Position numbers and translations under genes: made by a program. DNA of 64,000 bases, taken from Jiella avicenniae (GTDB lineage: Bacteria > Pseudomonadota > Alphaproteobacteria > Rhizobiales > Rhizobiaceae). Below are positions 47,847 through 56,632 of this stretch, piece by piece; position 1 is the stretch's first letter, and each line of letters begins with the position of its first letter. The DNA lies in assembly GCF_021390325.1 (NCBI RefSeq), contig NZ_JAJUWU010000007.1:215621-279620 (forward strand). The letters are read 5' to 3'. The notes below the pieces were generated by a model. That model worked only from the letters and a program-made list of their open reading frames with translations. It was not told the origin of the DNA and made no database searches.

Positions 47847-48860
47847 TCACGCCATCCGGTAATCTTCCTTCTTCATGGTGATGGCCCAGATCATGCGCGC
47901 CATCTTGTTCGCGAGCGCGACAGCAGCGACCATCTTCGGCTTGCGCGCGACGAGATCCGCGAGCCAGCGGTTCGCACTCCCACCCTTGCGGACCACCCAC
48001 CGGATCACACTCATGGCGCCGACGATGAGGAGCCGCCTGATGTCGGTCTGGCCCATTTTACTGACCGATCCCAGCTTGGACTTGCCGCCCGTCGACCGCT
48101 GCCTGGGCACGAGGCCCAGCCAAGCCGCGAAGTTTTGCCCGCTGTCGAACGTGTCGAGGTCCGGCGCGAAGGCCGCGACGGCGCCAGCCGTTGCCGGCCC
48201 GATCCCAGGTATGGTGCAGAGCCTTCGAAGTTCCGTGTCCGTCTTCGAGGCTGCCTCAAGTTCATCCGCCAGCCGCTCAATCACCTCCGTGAGCTGCGCG
48301 ATCTGCCCAAGATATATCGCGCCCATCTCTCGCACGACGGCAGGCAGATCACTGGCCTTGTCGGCGAGCGCATCCTCCAGCACTTTGAGGTTCGCCGGCC
48401 CCTTCGGCGCCACAAGTCCGAACTCGGCCAGATGGCCACGAAGCGCGTTGATCAGTTGCGTCCTTTGCCGCACCAGGCACTGGTGGGTACGGAAGGCGAC
48501 TGCACGGCCCTGTGTCTCGGAGCTCTTCACCGCGACGAAGCGCATCGAGGGTCGCGATGCCGCCTCCGCAATCGCTTCGGCATCCGCGCGGTCATTCTTC
48601 TGGCGCTTGACGAAAGGCTTCACGTAGACGGCCGGAACCAGCCGGACCTCGTGGCAGTGCGCCTTCGCCACCCGGCCCTAGTGATGTGACGTCGAGCAGG
48701 CCTCCATCGCCACCACGCAAGCCGGTTCGCCGGCTTGTAATGCCATCAAACGCGGCCGCGACAGCGCCCGATTGTAGCGAACCGCCCCATCCGTTCCGAC
48801 GGCGCATACATGTAAGCTTCCCTTTGCCAGGTCGATCGCGAACATGCTGATCTTCGTCAT
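47847..48860 (-). pseudogene. IS110-family transposase interrupted by one amber codon
   Basis: A 337-codon IS110-type DEDD recombinase. The N-terminal RuvC-like part begins MTKISMFAIDLAKGSLHVC and the C-terminal Tnp part includes IPGIGPATAGAVAAFAPDLD, but an in-frame TAG at 48678-48680 splits it after MEACSTSHH. Reading continues in the same frame with GRVAKAHCHEVRLVP, exactly as in intact relatives, where Trp (TGG) normally follows SHH; a single G-to-A change explains the stop. Unless suppressed, the element is no longer autonomous. Confidence 0.88.
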
Positions 48861-49043
48861 TTATGCGCCCTCCGCTTGGTTCCTATAGAACCGTCATCGC
48901 ATATAAGATGCCGCTGCGTGGGGGCATCCACCGCATCAGTTCAGGGGAGCACGACCGTCGAGCGTCTCCGGCGCTTCTATGCGCGCACGGGCGCGAACGC
49001 GGCGGTGCTGCCGGTCCTTTCCGGCCCCTGACGGCCGCTGTCC
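48861..49043 (-). other. non-coding end of IS110 element, possible bridge RNA locus
   Basis: 183 bp upstream of the transposase start without a gene. IS110-family elements encode a structured bridge RNA of about this length in the non-coding end next to the recombinase gene. No secondary structure was verified here, and in the IS1111 subgroup the RNA lies on the other side instead. Confidence 0.35.
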
Positions 49044-50129
49044 TCAGTCCGCTGCCATGATGCGCCAGAACGCCCCGTTCTCGCGGGCGCTCCGGTAGGT
49101 GCGCAGCGCCTCGCGGTCGAGAGCGACCGCCGTCGCCTGCTCGGCCTCGGCATAGCGGCCGAACGCGGCACTGTCGCCGGAGTGGTGCGCCGCGACCGCG
49201 TCCGCTGCCGCGATGCCCGACTGCAGCGCCCGTGCGATGCCGCCGCCGGTGACCGGATCGAACGCGACGGCGGCATCGCCGACGCCGAGCCATCCGGCCC
49301 CGGCCGGCGGCGCGAGCTGCTGCGGGCCGCAGGGAACGAGACGCGGAGCCGCCCCCTCCGGCAGCCTCGGGGCGGGCAGGCGAAGCGACCGCAGCGCTTC
49401 CTGCCAGGACGCCGCGCGTGACGCAGGGCGCGCGAGAGCGGGCTCGCTCAGGCACACGAGGACGGAGACGAGCGACTCATCGGCGAGGCGGACGGCATAG
49501 CACCAGCCTTGAGGCCCGGAGGCGATGGAGAACGCGCCACCGTCGGCGCACGCTTCGGTCGGAACGCCACGGTGGTGGAGAGCGACGAGGTCGGGGCCAC
49601 GCCGGCGCTCGGCACCGACCCGTCGGGAGCACGCCGCGCCACGGCCCGTCGCGTCGACGAGGATGTCCGCCGCGACGGCCAGCGCCCACCCGCCGTTCCG
49701 GAAGAGGGCGAGCCATCGGCCGCGGTCCCGGGCGACCTCGACAAGGTGGCCGACGGGGAGGGTGCGGTCCGGCGGGACGAGCGCGGCGAGATCGGCGTCG
49801 AACACGGCGCGGTCGAGGGCGAGACCGGGGCCATCCGGGTTCGACACAGCGTCGCGGCGGAGGAAGGCGCGCGAACCCCACGCGACCCTGAAGGCAGCGC
49901 AAGGGCGGTGGGCGGGCGATTGCCACACCCCCTCGGCGCCGAGCTGGCGCAGCAAAGGCCTCGCCTCGGGCGCGAGGTGCTCGCCGTACCCGCGCGCCGG
50001 CGATGGGCGGCGGGCGATGAGGAACGGCACGCCGTGCCGGGCGAGGGAGAGCGCCGTCGCACATCCCGCCGGCCCGCCGCCGACGACGAGAACGGCGGTG
50101 TCGTGCACCGGTAGGTTGCGAGTGGTCAT
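49044..50129 (-). CDS. LodB-like FAD-dependent protein for quinone cofactor formation
   Basis: A 361-aa flavoprotein of the geranylgeranyl-reductase / tryptophan-halogenase-like group. It has the N-terminal FAD motif VLVVGGGPAGCATALSLARHG and the C-terminal FAD contact GVGDAAVAFDPVTGGG. Its gene follows directly (16 bp) that of a LodA-like oxidase, as lodB follows lodA in Marinomonas, where LodB is needed to form the cysteine tryptophylquinone. The frame is open much further upstream, but MTTRNLPVHDTAV at 50129 is the sensible start after the lodA stop. Confidence 0.85.
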   Translation of the reverse strand: MTTRNLPVHDTAVLVVGGGPAGCATALSLARHGVPFLIARRPSPARGYGEHLAPEARPLLRQLGAEGVWQSPAHRPCAAFRVAWGSRAFLRRDAVSNPDGPGLALDRAVFDADLAALVPPDRTLPVGHLVEVARDRGRWLALFRNGGWALAVAADILVDATGRGAACSRRVGAERRRGPDLVALHHRGVPTEACADGGAFSIASGPQGWCYAVRLADESLVSVLVCLSEPALARPASRAASWQEALRSLRLPAPRLPEGAAPRLVPCGPQQLAPPAGAGWLGVGDAAVAFDPVTGGGIARALQSGIAAADAVAAHHSGDSAAFGRYAEAEQATAVALDREALRTYRSARENGAFWRIMAAD

Positions 50130-50145
50130 GGTCGGGAGGCGCCGG

Positions 50146-52065
50146 TCAGGCGCCTCTGCGCTGGCGGGCGCCGGCGAAGAGTGCTCGTTCTGCCTCGCTC
50201 CGCCACCCGGCGGCCTGCGCGCGCCGGTCGGCCGGCGTCGCGGGAGCCGGCTCAGCGGCGGCGCGAGCGGCTTCGGCAAGCCCCGCCATGCTCGGCGGCA
50301 CGCGCGCGACGTAGATCGCATCGGGGAAGTCCGGGTCGTCAGCCGGCCCTGGCCGCCGCTCGACGACACCCATCGAGGCGAATTGGTGGACCATCAGCTC
50401 CATGGAATCCTCGGAGCCGACGAGACTGTCGTACCAGCTCCGCCGCCGGTGGAAGGCGTCGAGCCGGTCCTCCCGCGGTCGGCCAGCGTCCATCACCACG
50501 GCGTAGTCATCCTCCGAGAGGACGTGGTTCGGCACCGCCGCCGGCCAGAACGTCGGCAGGTAGGGATCGGTGCGCGGATCGTAGCCCGACCGGCAGCCAG
50601 CGGTATCGGCCTGCCAAGGCAGCGCCATCCAGCGGGTGAGGTCGCCGGGACCCTGACCCTGCAGCGGCCCGGCGACGGCGAACACGTCGGCACGGTCGAG
50701 CCGGTCGCCAAACTCCTGCCGCGTCGGCGCGTCCGCGCGGCGGATCCGGAAGGGCGCGCTGTAGACCGAGAGGTGGCGCATCGGCCACGTCAGCTCGCAG
50801 CCAGGATGGAAGGCGTCGGCGAGGCAGAAGTGGAGCGGCGCGCGGTTGAGCATCGCGGGCTGCGCTGCGACCGGCAGCTCGTCGATCGTCACTGGGTGCG
50901 CCGCATCAGGATCCCAGTCCGCGACGAAATTGCCGCGCACCCACCGCTGTAGCCAGCCGAACGCCTCCGGGCCGAGCGGCAGGTGGGTGAGGGGATCGGT
51001 CGCGGCAAAGCTCCCGAACGCGTCGCCGTAGATCCACGGCCAGTCGTTCGCGTTGGTCGCGGCAGGGGTCGGCGCTCTGAAGGCGTACGCGATCTCGCGG
51101 CGGAGCTGGGCGAAGGTGTCGTCGGCGCCGTGGATGCGGGAAAGGCGTCCCACCACCGCCGGGTCGGTGAAGTCAAAGGGGCCGCTGCGGCCGAACATCG
51201 CCGCAAAGCCCTTGTTCACCCACTGGAGCAGCGTCAGACGCGAGAGGATCGGCAGGATGTGCCGCGAGAACGAGACCTCCCGCGGCGTCTCAAGCCAGCC
51301 CGCCCCGCGCCAGAGCTCCTCCTGGAGGTCGAGGAGCGTCCGCCAGGCGACGATGTCCGGCGCGTAGTTCGGCGGCGCGACGGCGACCCACGCGCCCTCG
51401 CACGGGATCTCGCGGCCGCCGATCCGCACCGTGGCGTCGACCGGACCGTCCGAGACGTCGTCGTACCAGCCGGTTGCGTTGGCGAAGCCGTCCTCCTCGG
51501 ACGAGTTGAACACCGGAAGCCCTTCCGGGGAGGCGGAGACCCCCTTGCCGGAAAGGACAAGGAGCCGGCCGTTCGCCGCCGCCCTCGCCTCGCCGAGCGT
51601 CACGTCCACCGGGTCGCCCTTCCAGCGGAAGGCGCCCGTCGCGGTCGCGCGCTCGCCCGCAGAGCCCGCGACCTCGATCGGCCCCGGGTCGATGCGGAGG
51701 TCGTCGCGCGAGGCGACCGGGTAGTCCGGGTTGCGGCGGAGGACTCTCAGCCCGGCGGCTTGGGGGAGGTCCATCGCGGCGCTGAACTTGTACCAGCCGG
51801 CCTTCTTCGCCGCGAGGTGTACCGTCCAGACGATCTCGTCGCCGGGCGCTGTCAGCTCGCGCACGACGTTGCCGGCCGCGTCGTAGCCGTAGACGCGGAA
51901 TTCCACCGCCTCGCGCTTCAGGAGCCCATCCGCGTCGTGCATCTCGCCCGCGGCACGGGGCGGCGGCGTCTTCAGCTGCGGCGCGAGGACGTGCTCCTCG
52001 CCGTTGCCGATCCGGGCGATGCCGATGCCGGGGTGAATGGCGGCGCGGACGATGGTGTCGGTCAT
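50146..52065 (-). CDS. LodA-like CTQ-dependent amino-acid oxidase
   Basis: A 639-aa member of the LodA/GoxA quinoprotein family, which oxidatively deaminates lysine, glycine or other amino acids and releases H2O2. The N-terminus IHPGIGIARIGN and the C-terminal WQADTAGCRSGYDP and PTFWPAAVPN blocks are family marks. Cys491 is the likely CTQ cysteine; its tryptophan partner is W507 or, by spacing with LodA (C516/W581), more probably W544. No signal peptide, as in LodA, which is nevertheless exported. A GAGGG site precedes ATG 52065. Whether the substrate is lysine, glycine or another is unknown. Confidence 0.88.
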   Translation of the reverse strand: MTDTIVRAAIHPGIGIARIGNGEEHVLAPQLKTPPPRAAGEMHDADGLLKREAVEFRVYGYDAAGNVVRELTAPGDEIVWTVHLAAKKAGWYKFSAAMDLPQAAGLRVLRRNPDYPVASRDDLRIDPGPIEVAGSAGERATATGAFRWKGDPVDVTLGEARAAANGRLLVLSGKGVSASPEGLPVFNSSEEDGFANATGWYDDVSDGPVDATVRIGGREIPCEGAWVAVAPPNYAPDIVAWRTLLDLQEELWRGAGWLETPREVSFSRHILPILSRLTLLQWVNKGFAAMFGRSGPFDFTDPAVVGRLSRIHGADDTFAQLRREIAYAFRAPTPAATNANDWPWIYGDAFGSFAATDPLTHLPLGPEAFGWLQRWVRGNFVADWDPDAAHPVTIDELPVAAQPAMLNRAPLHFCLADAFHPGCELTWPMRHLSVYSAPFRIRRADAPTRQEFGDRLDRADVFAVAGPLQGQGPGDLTRWMALPWQADTAGCRSGYDPRTDPYLPTFWPAAVPNHVLSEDDYAVVMDAGRPREDRLDAFHRRRSWYDSLVGSEDSMELMVHQFASMGVVERRPGPADDPDFPDAIYVARVPPSMAGLAEAARAAAEPAPATPADRRAQAAGWRSEAERALFAGARQRRGA

Positions 52066-52132
52066 GGGCCCTCGGCGCGTTCGACGGGACGATATTCAGG
52101 GCCGCGTGTGACGGCCGGCTCCGGGAGGCCGC

Positions 52133-53473
52133 TTATCGTGCGACCTCCGTCTCGATCTCCTGCAGCATGTCGACGGTGAGCTCCTCCACCGGGAAAGGCT
52201 CGGCGGAGGATTCGGCGGACGCCATCGCACCGGAGAGCGACAGCGACGAGCCGATGGAGCCACCGTTGTAGATGATCTGCGCCCACTCGTTCGACGTCGG
52301 GGCGAGGATGTTGCGGATGTTGTCGTCGTTGATATCGACCGCGACGGGGGCCCTCTCGACGGTGCCGTCGACGTCCCAGTCGATCGACGCGTGCGCCGGC
52401 ACCTCGGTGAAGACGTCGGAAGGCGAGTTGAAGATCGTCCGGTAGCCGAGGAGCGACGGGTTGCGGCCGAGGCCGTTGTTCTCGTCGAGCGCGGTCTCGC
52501 TGAGGCCCGGCAGGGCGAACCGCTGGTACTCGAACCGCGATTCCGCGAAGAACGGCACCCCGCGCGTCTGGAACGAGTAGTTCATCACACTGAGGTGGTT
52601 TGGCTTGAAGCCGACGTGATCGCTGCCGCCGTGGGTGAGGCCGAGGTTGTGACCGAGCTCGTGGATGAACGTGCCGACCTTCTGGTCTGGTGTCCCGCCC
52701 GGCGTCGGCCAGCGTCCGAGGGTGACGACGAAGTCGGATGCCGGAATGCCCATCGAGCGGCCGCTCGAGGTGGTCGCGTCGTAGCCGTCTTCCCAGATCA
52801 TGTAGTGGAAGAGCGGGGCGAGGTTGGGGTCGAAGTGCGCCGCCTTGATCGCGAAGAACTCGGAAACCACCGGCCGGAGGTCGCTGTCGTGCGGGACCTC
52901 GTTGCCGTCGACGAGGTGGATTGCGATGCCGGGCAGCCCGTCGGGGTTGGGGACTGGCGCGCCGGCGAAGGACTCGACGATGCGCCGCTTCTCCGCGTCC
53001 GTCGGGCGGAAGTCGACGGACGCGCCGCCGGTGTTGCGGACCATGAAGTCCATCTCGACGAAGATGTCCCGATGGAGCGGCGAGGCGCCCATCGCGCGGA
53101 GATCGATGCCGTTCACCTCGTGCACCTCCCAGCCGTCGAGGAGGGCATCGCCGTCGGTGTCGGGGTTGATCGGGTCGGTGCCGAGCTGCGCCTCCTCGCT
53201 GTCGGTGAGGCCGTCGCCGTCCCGGTCGACGTCGGCGGGTGCAGCAGCCGCAGCCTCCGCTTCCGCGAACGGATCGATGTCGGCCCGCTCGGAGGTGAGC
53301 GAGCGCGACGCCATCCCTTCCGGCACGGCGAACGGAGCGCGGGAGAGCTCGCCCGCGATCTCGGCGTCGGCCTCGACGCTGATGCCATTCTGGGCCGACG
53401 CTGTCCCGAACGGTGCCGCGTAGGCGAGGAGCGCGGCGGAAGACGCGGCGAAGGGTGCTATGCGAAGCTTCAT
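52133..53473 (-). CDS. secreted metzincin-type metalloprotease with calcium-binding repeats
   Basis: A 446-aa exported zinc protease. The signal peptide covers about residues 1-28 (cleavage after ASA). A calcium-binding TSP3-like segment, DVDRDGDGLTDSEE and NPDTDGDALLDGWE (82-116), precedes the catalytic domain with the full metzincin motif HELGHNLGLTH (271-281) and the Met-turn SVMNYS (Met297). AGGAG precedes the ATG. It lies between the broken small-protein gene and lodA in the minus-strand operon, so it may process the secreted oxidases or their protein substrate. Confidence 0.88.
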   Translation of the reverse strand: MKLRIAPFAASSAALLAYAAPFGTASAQNGISVEADAEIAGELSRAPFAVPEGMASRSLTSERADIDPFAEAEAAAAAPADVDRDGDGLTDSEEAQLGTDPINPDTDGDALLDGWEVHEVNGIDLRAMGASPLHRDIFVEMDFMVRNTGGASVDFRPTDAEKRRIVESFAGAPVPNPDGLPGIAIHLVDGNEVPHDSDLRPVVSEFFAIKAAHFDPNLAPLFHYMIWEDGYDATTSSGRSMGIPASDFVVTLGRWPTPGGTPDQKVGTFIHELGHNLGLTHGGSDHVGFKPNHLSVMNYSFQTRGVPFFAESRFEYQRFALPGLSETALDENNGLGRNPSLLGYRTIFNSPSDVFTEVPAHASIDWDVDGTVERAPVAVDINDDNIRNILAPTSNEWAQIIYNGGSIGSSLSLSGAMASAESSAEPFPVEELTVDMLQEIETEVAR

Positions 53474-53536
53474 CCTGAAATCTCCTGTGTTTCGCGCCAG
53501 TTGGGCGCGAGCGCGGTCGGACCGCCGATCCGGCGC

Positions 53537-54079
53537 CTAGGGCTGCTTCACCGCGATGAACGACGCGACGTAGCCGGCCTCGGCCGGGCCGTGCGGGTTG
53601 ACCCTGATGACGGTGCCGACGAGGGAGGGGATCTGGTCGAACCCGTTTGGCCAGCGGCGCGCGAGCCGCGCGTCGTAGTCGTAGCGCCAGCCGTCCGTCT
53701 GCGTCCCCGGGCGGCCATGGCCGACGATGCGCACCGCGACGCCGTCCGCGTTCTCGCTAACGATCCCCTCGAGGTCGAGACCGCCGGAGCCCTAGTCGAT
53801 CACGCCTTTGAAGCTGTCGCCGGAGGCGGGGGCGAACTCGAACGCCGCCTCGGCGAAGAAGAGGGCGAGCGCGCGGCCAGGGTCATCGCCGATCCGCTCC
53901 GGATAGTTGTGGAAGCTGCGGTAGGTCCACGTGCCGGCGAGATCGGCCGCGGAGTAGGCCGCGTCGTCCTTCTTCTGCGCGGCGACGTGCCCGGCGGCGA
54001 GGGCTGCGACCGCAGCAAGCGCGATCGCGGCAAGGCTGACAGCCGGGCGTCGCGGCGGAACGGTTGTCGGTCGGGTCAT
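53537..54079 (-). pseudogene. secreted lipocalin-sized protein interrupted by an amber codon
   Basis: A 180-codon frame broken once by TAG at 53792-53794. The first part has a signal peptide (to HVAAQ, about 35) and DLAGTWTYRSFHNYPERIG; after the stop the same frame goes on coherently (GSGGLDLEGIVSENADGVAV ... GWRYDYDARLARRWPNG) to a normal end. The LxGTWT opening and length suggest a small beta-barrel-type protein, but no family is certain. A TGG-to-TAG change (Trp) would explain the stop. It starts inside the stop of the multicopper oxidase gene (TGATG), so the pair was made together. Confidence 0.75.
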
Positions 54080-56264
54080 CAGTGGTGTCCAATGGCGATG
54101 CCGCCATCGCCGTCGGTAATGCCGATCCGCACGTTCTGCATCATGCCCTGATCCTCGTGGTCGAGGATGTGACAGTGCAGGACGAAGTCGCCGATGTAGC
54201 GCTCGTAGCGGGTGCGAAAGCGCACGAGATGGCCAGGCAGCGTAAAGATCGTGTCCTTCCAGACGCCCTTCAGGTTTGCGTACTGCGTCTCGTCCGGATC
54301 GCCTGGGCCGCTGACGTCGACCCAGGTGGAGCGGTCGCGCGGATTGATGTCCGGGTGCTGCGCGTCCGGCTGGACTTCAGGATGTCGACGATCTGGAACG
54401 GGTTCACGTGGATGTGGAACGGGTGCCCACCGCCGCCGAGCGAGGTGAGGAGCCACTCGTCGACGCCGCCGAGGGCGAGCGGGCGGTCGATCACGTTCGC
54501 GTCGTAGGGCTTGGCGTTCCGCACGACAAAGCCGCCGGTGGCGAGGTCGACACCGAGTTCGCCGATCTCGAAAGCGATCTGTGCCATCCCCGGCCGCAGA
54601 TCGGCGTTGTAGATCCGGAAGGCGACCGACTGGTCGCCGGTCAGCTCGCCATCTTCCACCGGCCGGTGCTTGACGAACGCGGCGAGCCGCCCCTTGCCGA
54701 GGTCGGCGACCACGGCGCTCCGCGCCGGCTCGTCGAGACGCGCCTCCGTCGCCTCGACCATGCCGTCGACGATCCGCTCCTCCGCGCTGCCGGTCACCGG
54801 CGCTGCCGCCTCGGCGACGTAGATGCGCCCGATCAGCACGCTCTCTGTGCCGTCGGCGTTCAGCGCCTCCGCGTCCTCGACACGTCCGTTGATGAGGCAG
54901 TACCAACCCGGCGCGTCGAAGCTGACGAGGACGTCCTCCCGGTAGCCGGGCTGCAGCCAGGTGTCGGTCCGCTCGTCGAGGGTGGGCCGGGTCAGGCCGT
55001 CCGTCGCGAGGCCGTAGACCGGCACGCGGTCGCCGTCGCAGTTCTCGGCGACGAAATCGTCCCGCTCGTCGCGCGCGATGTCGGCGTAGGGGACCGGCTG
55101 CGACGGATCGGGGCCGGTCATCCGCCGGACGCGCAGCTTCACCGAGGCGCGGACGCCGCCGTGGATGAGACGCCAGCGCTCCACGGCCCCGGCGGTCGCG
55201 TCGGGGAGGCGGGGCGCCACCGCGCCGTTGATCGCGGTGTAGCGGCCGGAGTTCTGCCAGCTCGCCGGGGTCAGCTGGTCGAACGCGGAGACCGGCCCCG
55301 GTTCGACGCCGCCGACGTCGCCCGGGTCGCAGCGCCACGTTCCGTCGGCGTCCGTCTTGATCTGCCCGGCCGCGTCGCGGCAGGCGTAGGCGATCTGCTG
55401 CAGGAGGAGGATGCGGTCGCGCACCGGGGCGAGCCCGTCCGCGTCCGACGCGGGGAGGAGGAGGTCGACGTCGCCCGGCACCGCCCAGCCGCCCGCGGCG
55501 TCCCGAACCGGCGCCCGGTTGCCGCGGATCACGAGCGGCCCCGCCATCCCGCTCGACACCTGCGGCGCCGTCGAGCCGTGGAGATGGGCGTGGTACCAGA
55601 ACGTGCCGGCCGGGTGGTCGGGCGGGATGTTGTACTCGTAGGTGAACGACACGCCCGGATTGATGCTGATGAGGACGTTGTCGCTGTTGCCGGCCGGGCT
55701 CACCCACAGCCCATGGCTGTGCATGTTCGTCCGGTTGAAGTTGACGCAGCTCGGCACGTTGGGGTCCGTCGTCGTCGCGACACAGGGGCCGCCGCCTGGC
55801 AGCACCATCTCCGGCACCGTCGGCAGCTCGTTGTGGAGCGTCAGCCGGAACGTGCGGCCGGGCTCGATGTCGACGACGGGCGCGACCAGCGGCACCTGCC
55901 CGCCGGGGTCGTCGACGGCGCCGACATAGGCCCTCAGGCGGACGTCGTCGCTGTCGCCGGTCTGCGGGTTGAAGAGGCTCGCGGTCACGTAGGCGAGGGA
56001 AAGTTCGTAGCAGATCTCGCCCGGAAGACAGGACGTTCCCGGCGCCGGGGCCGCCTCCCTCATCGCCGTGGGTGGCATGCCGTGCGCCGGAGCGTCCTCC
56101 GTGACGGCAAGTCGGTCGACGCTGCGTGTTGCGGCGAGTGGCAGGTCGCGGATCGACGCCTCGTCCTGCGCAGTGGCGCCTCCGACACCGCCGAGGAGTA
56201 GTGTCGCGCCGAGAGCGGCCACGCCGCGCGTGCGATGTCTGGTTCGTCGTGAGAACACGGCCAT
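54079..56264 (-). pseudogene. multicopper oxidase (laccase-like), frameshifted near its end
   Basis: A three-domain secreted multicopper oxidase of about 728 aa if repaired. It has a signal peptide after MAVFSRRTRHRTRG, copper motifs HSHG (about 182) and HAHLHG (about 225), then HPFHIHVNPFQIVDILK; here the frame breaks at about 54374-54375. One base lower, the frame continues VQPDAQHPDINPRDRSTWVD and reaches the last copper motif HCHILDHEDQGMM. The span is 2186 nt, one short of a multiple of three. Without the last motif the type-1 and trinuclear sites are incomplete, so the product is inactive unless the lesion is a sequencing error. Confidence 0.85.
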
Positions 56265-56632
56265 TCTCCCAAAATGTCGGGCCGCCGGGCGGTCCGACGG
56301 AGGAAAAAGATGCAACAAACAAAGCAAGCCAAAACTTTCTCTAGGGAAGCAACACCTGCGACAGGTTGTCAATCTCGAAAAACGTTGTATGGTTGTGATC
56401 GAAAAGAGAGGTGCCTGAATGCCGCTGGCCTTTGCTGCATGCAGTGGGGCAAGGGTTCAGGAGTGTGTGGAACCCTTATACATACAAGCTCTCTGTGTAG
56501 AGGCTTTATACATAAAAGCTCTCTGTTGCAGAGGCCGGATCGCCGACAAAGGGTATTCTTATCGAGCTGCGATGAAAGTCGGAGGCCGATGTCGATTTGC
56601 TCGGGCGCCGGACGCTTCTGGAGGAGGCATCG
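56265..56632. promoter_or_regulatory. 368-bp divergent promoter region of the oxidase cluster
   Basis: Lies between the multicopper oxidase (minus) and tyrosinase (plus) genes and is more AT-rich than the flanking genes. It contains two tandem 30-bp repeats nearer the tyrosinase. Transcription of both arms of the cluster should start here; no certain -35/-10 boxes were assigned. Confidence 0.6.
56476..56535. repeat. two tandem ~30-bp repeats upstream of tyrosinase
   Basis: Units at 56476-56504 and 56506-56535 share TTATACATAMAAGCTCTCTG and end in GAGGC, with a period of 30 bp. Each contains a small dyad, CTCT...AGAG. A helically phased pair of inverted sites (about three turns apart) is typical of operator DNA; they lie 100-160 bp before the tyrosinase start. 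Confidence 0.75.

Noticed and set aside
54370..54385. Programmed ribosomal frameshift as an explanation of the multicopper oxidase break
   Set aside because: The site CTGAAGTCC is not a slippery heptamer and no downstream pseudoknot or upstream Shine-Dalgarno-like stimulator is evident; a deletion or sequencing error is simpler.
54408..56201. 597-codon plus-strand open frame
   Set aside because: Antisense to the multicopper oxidase, whose copper motifs are on the minus strand.
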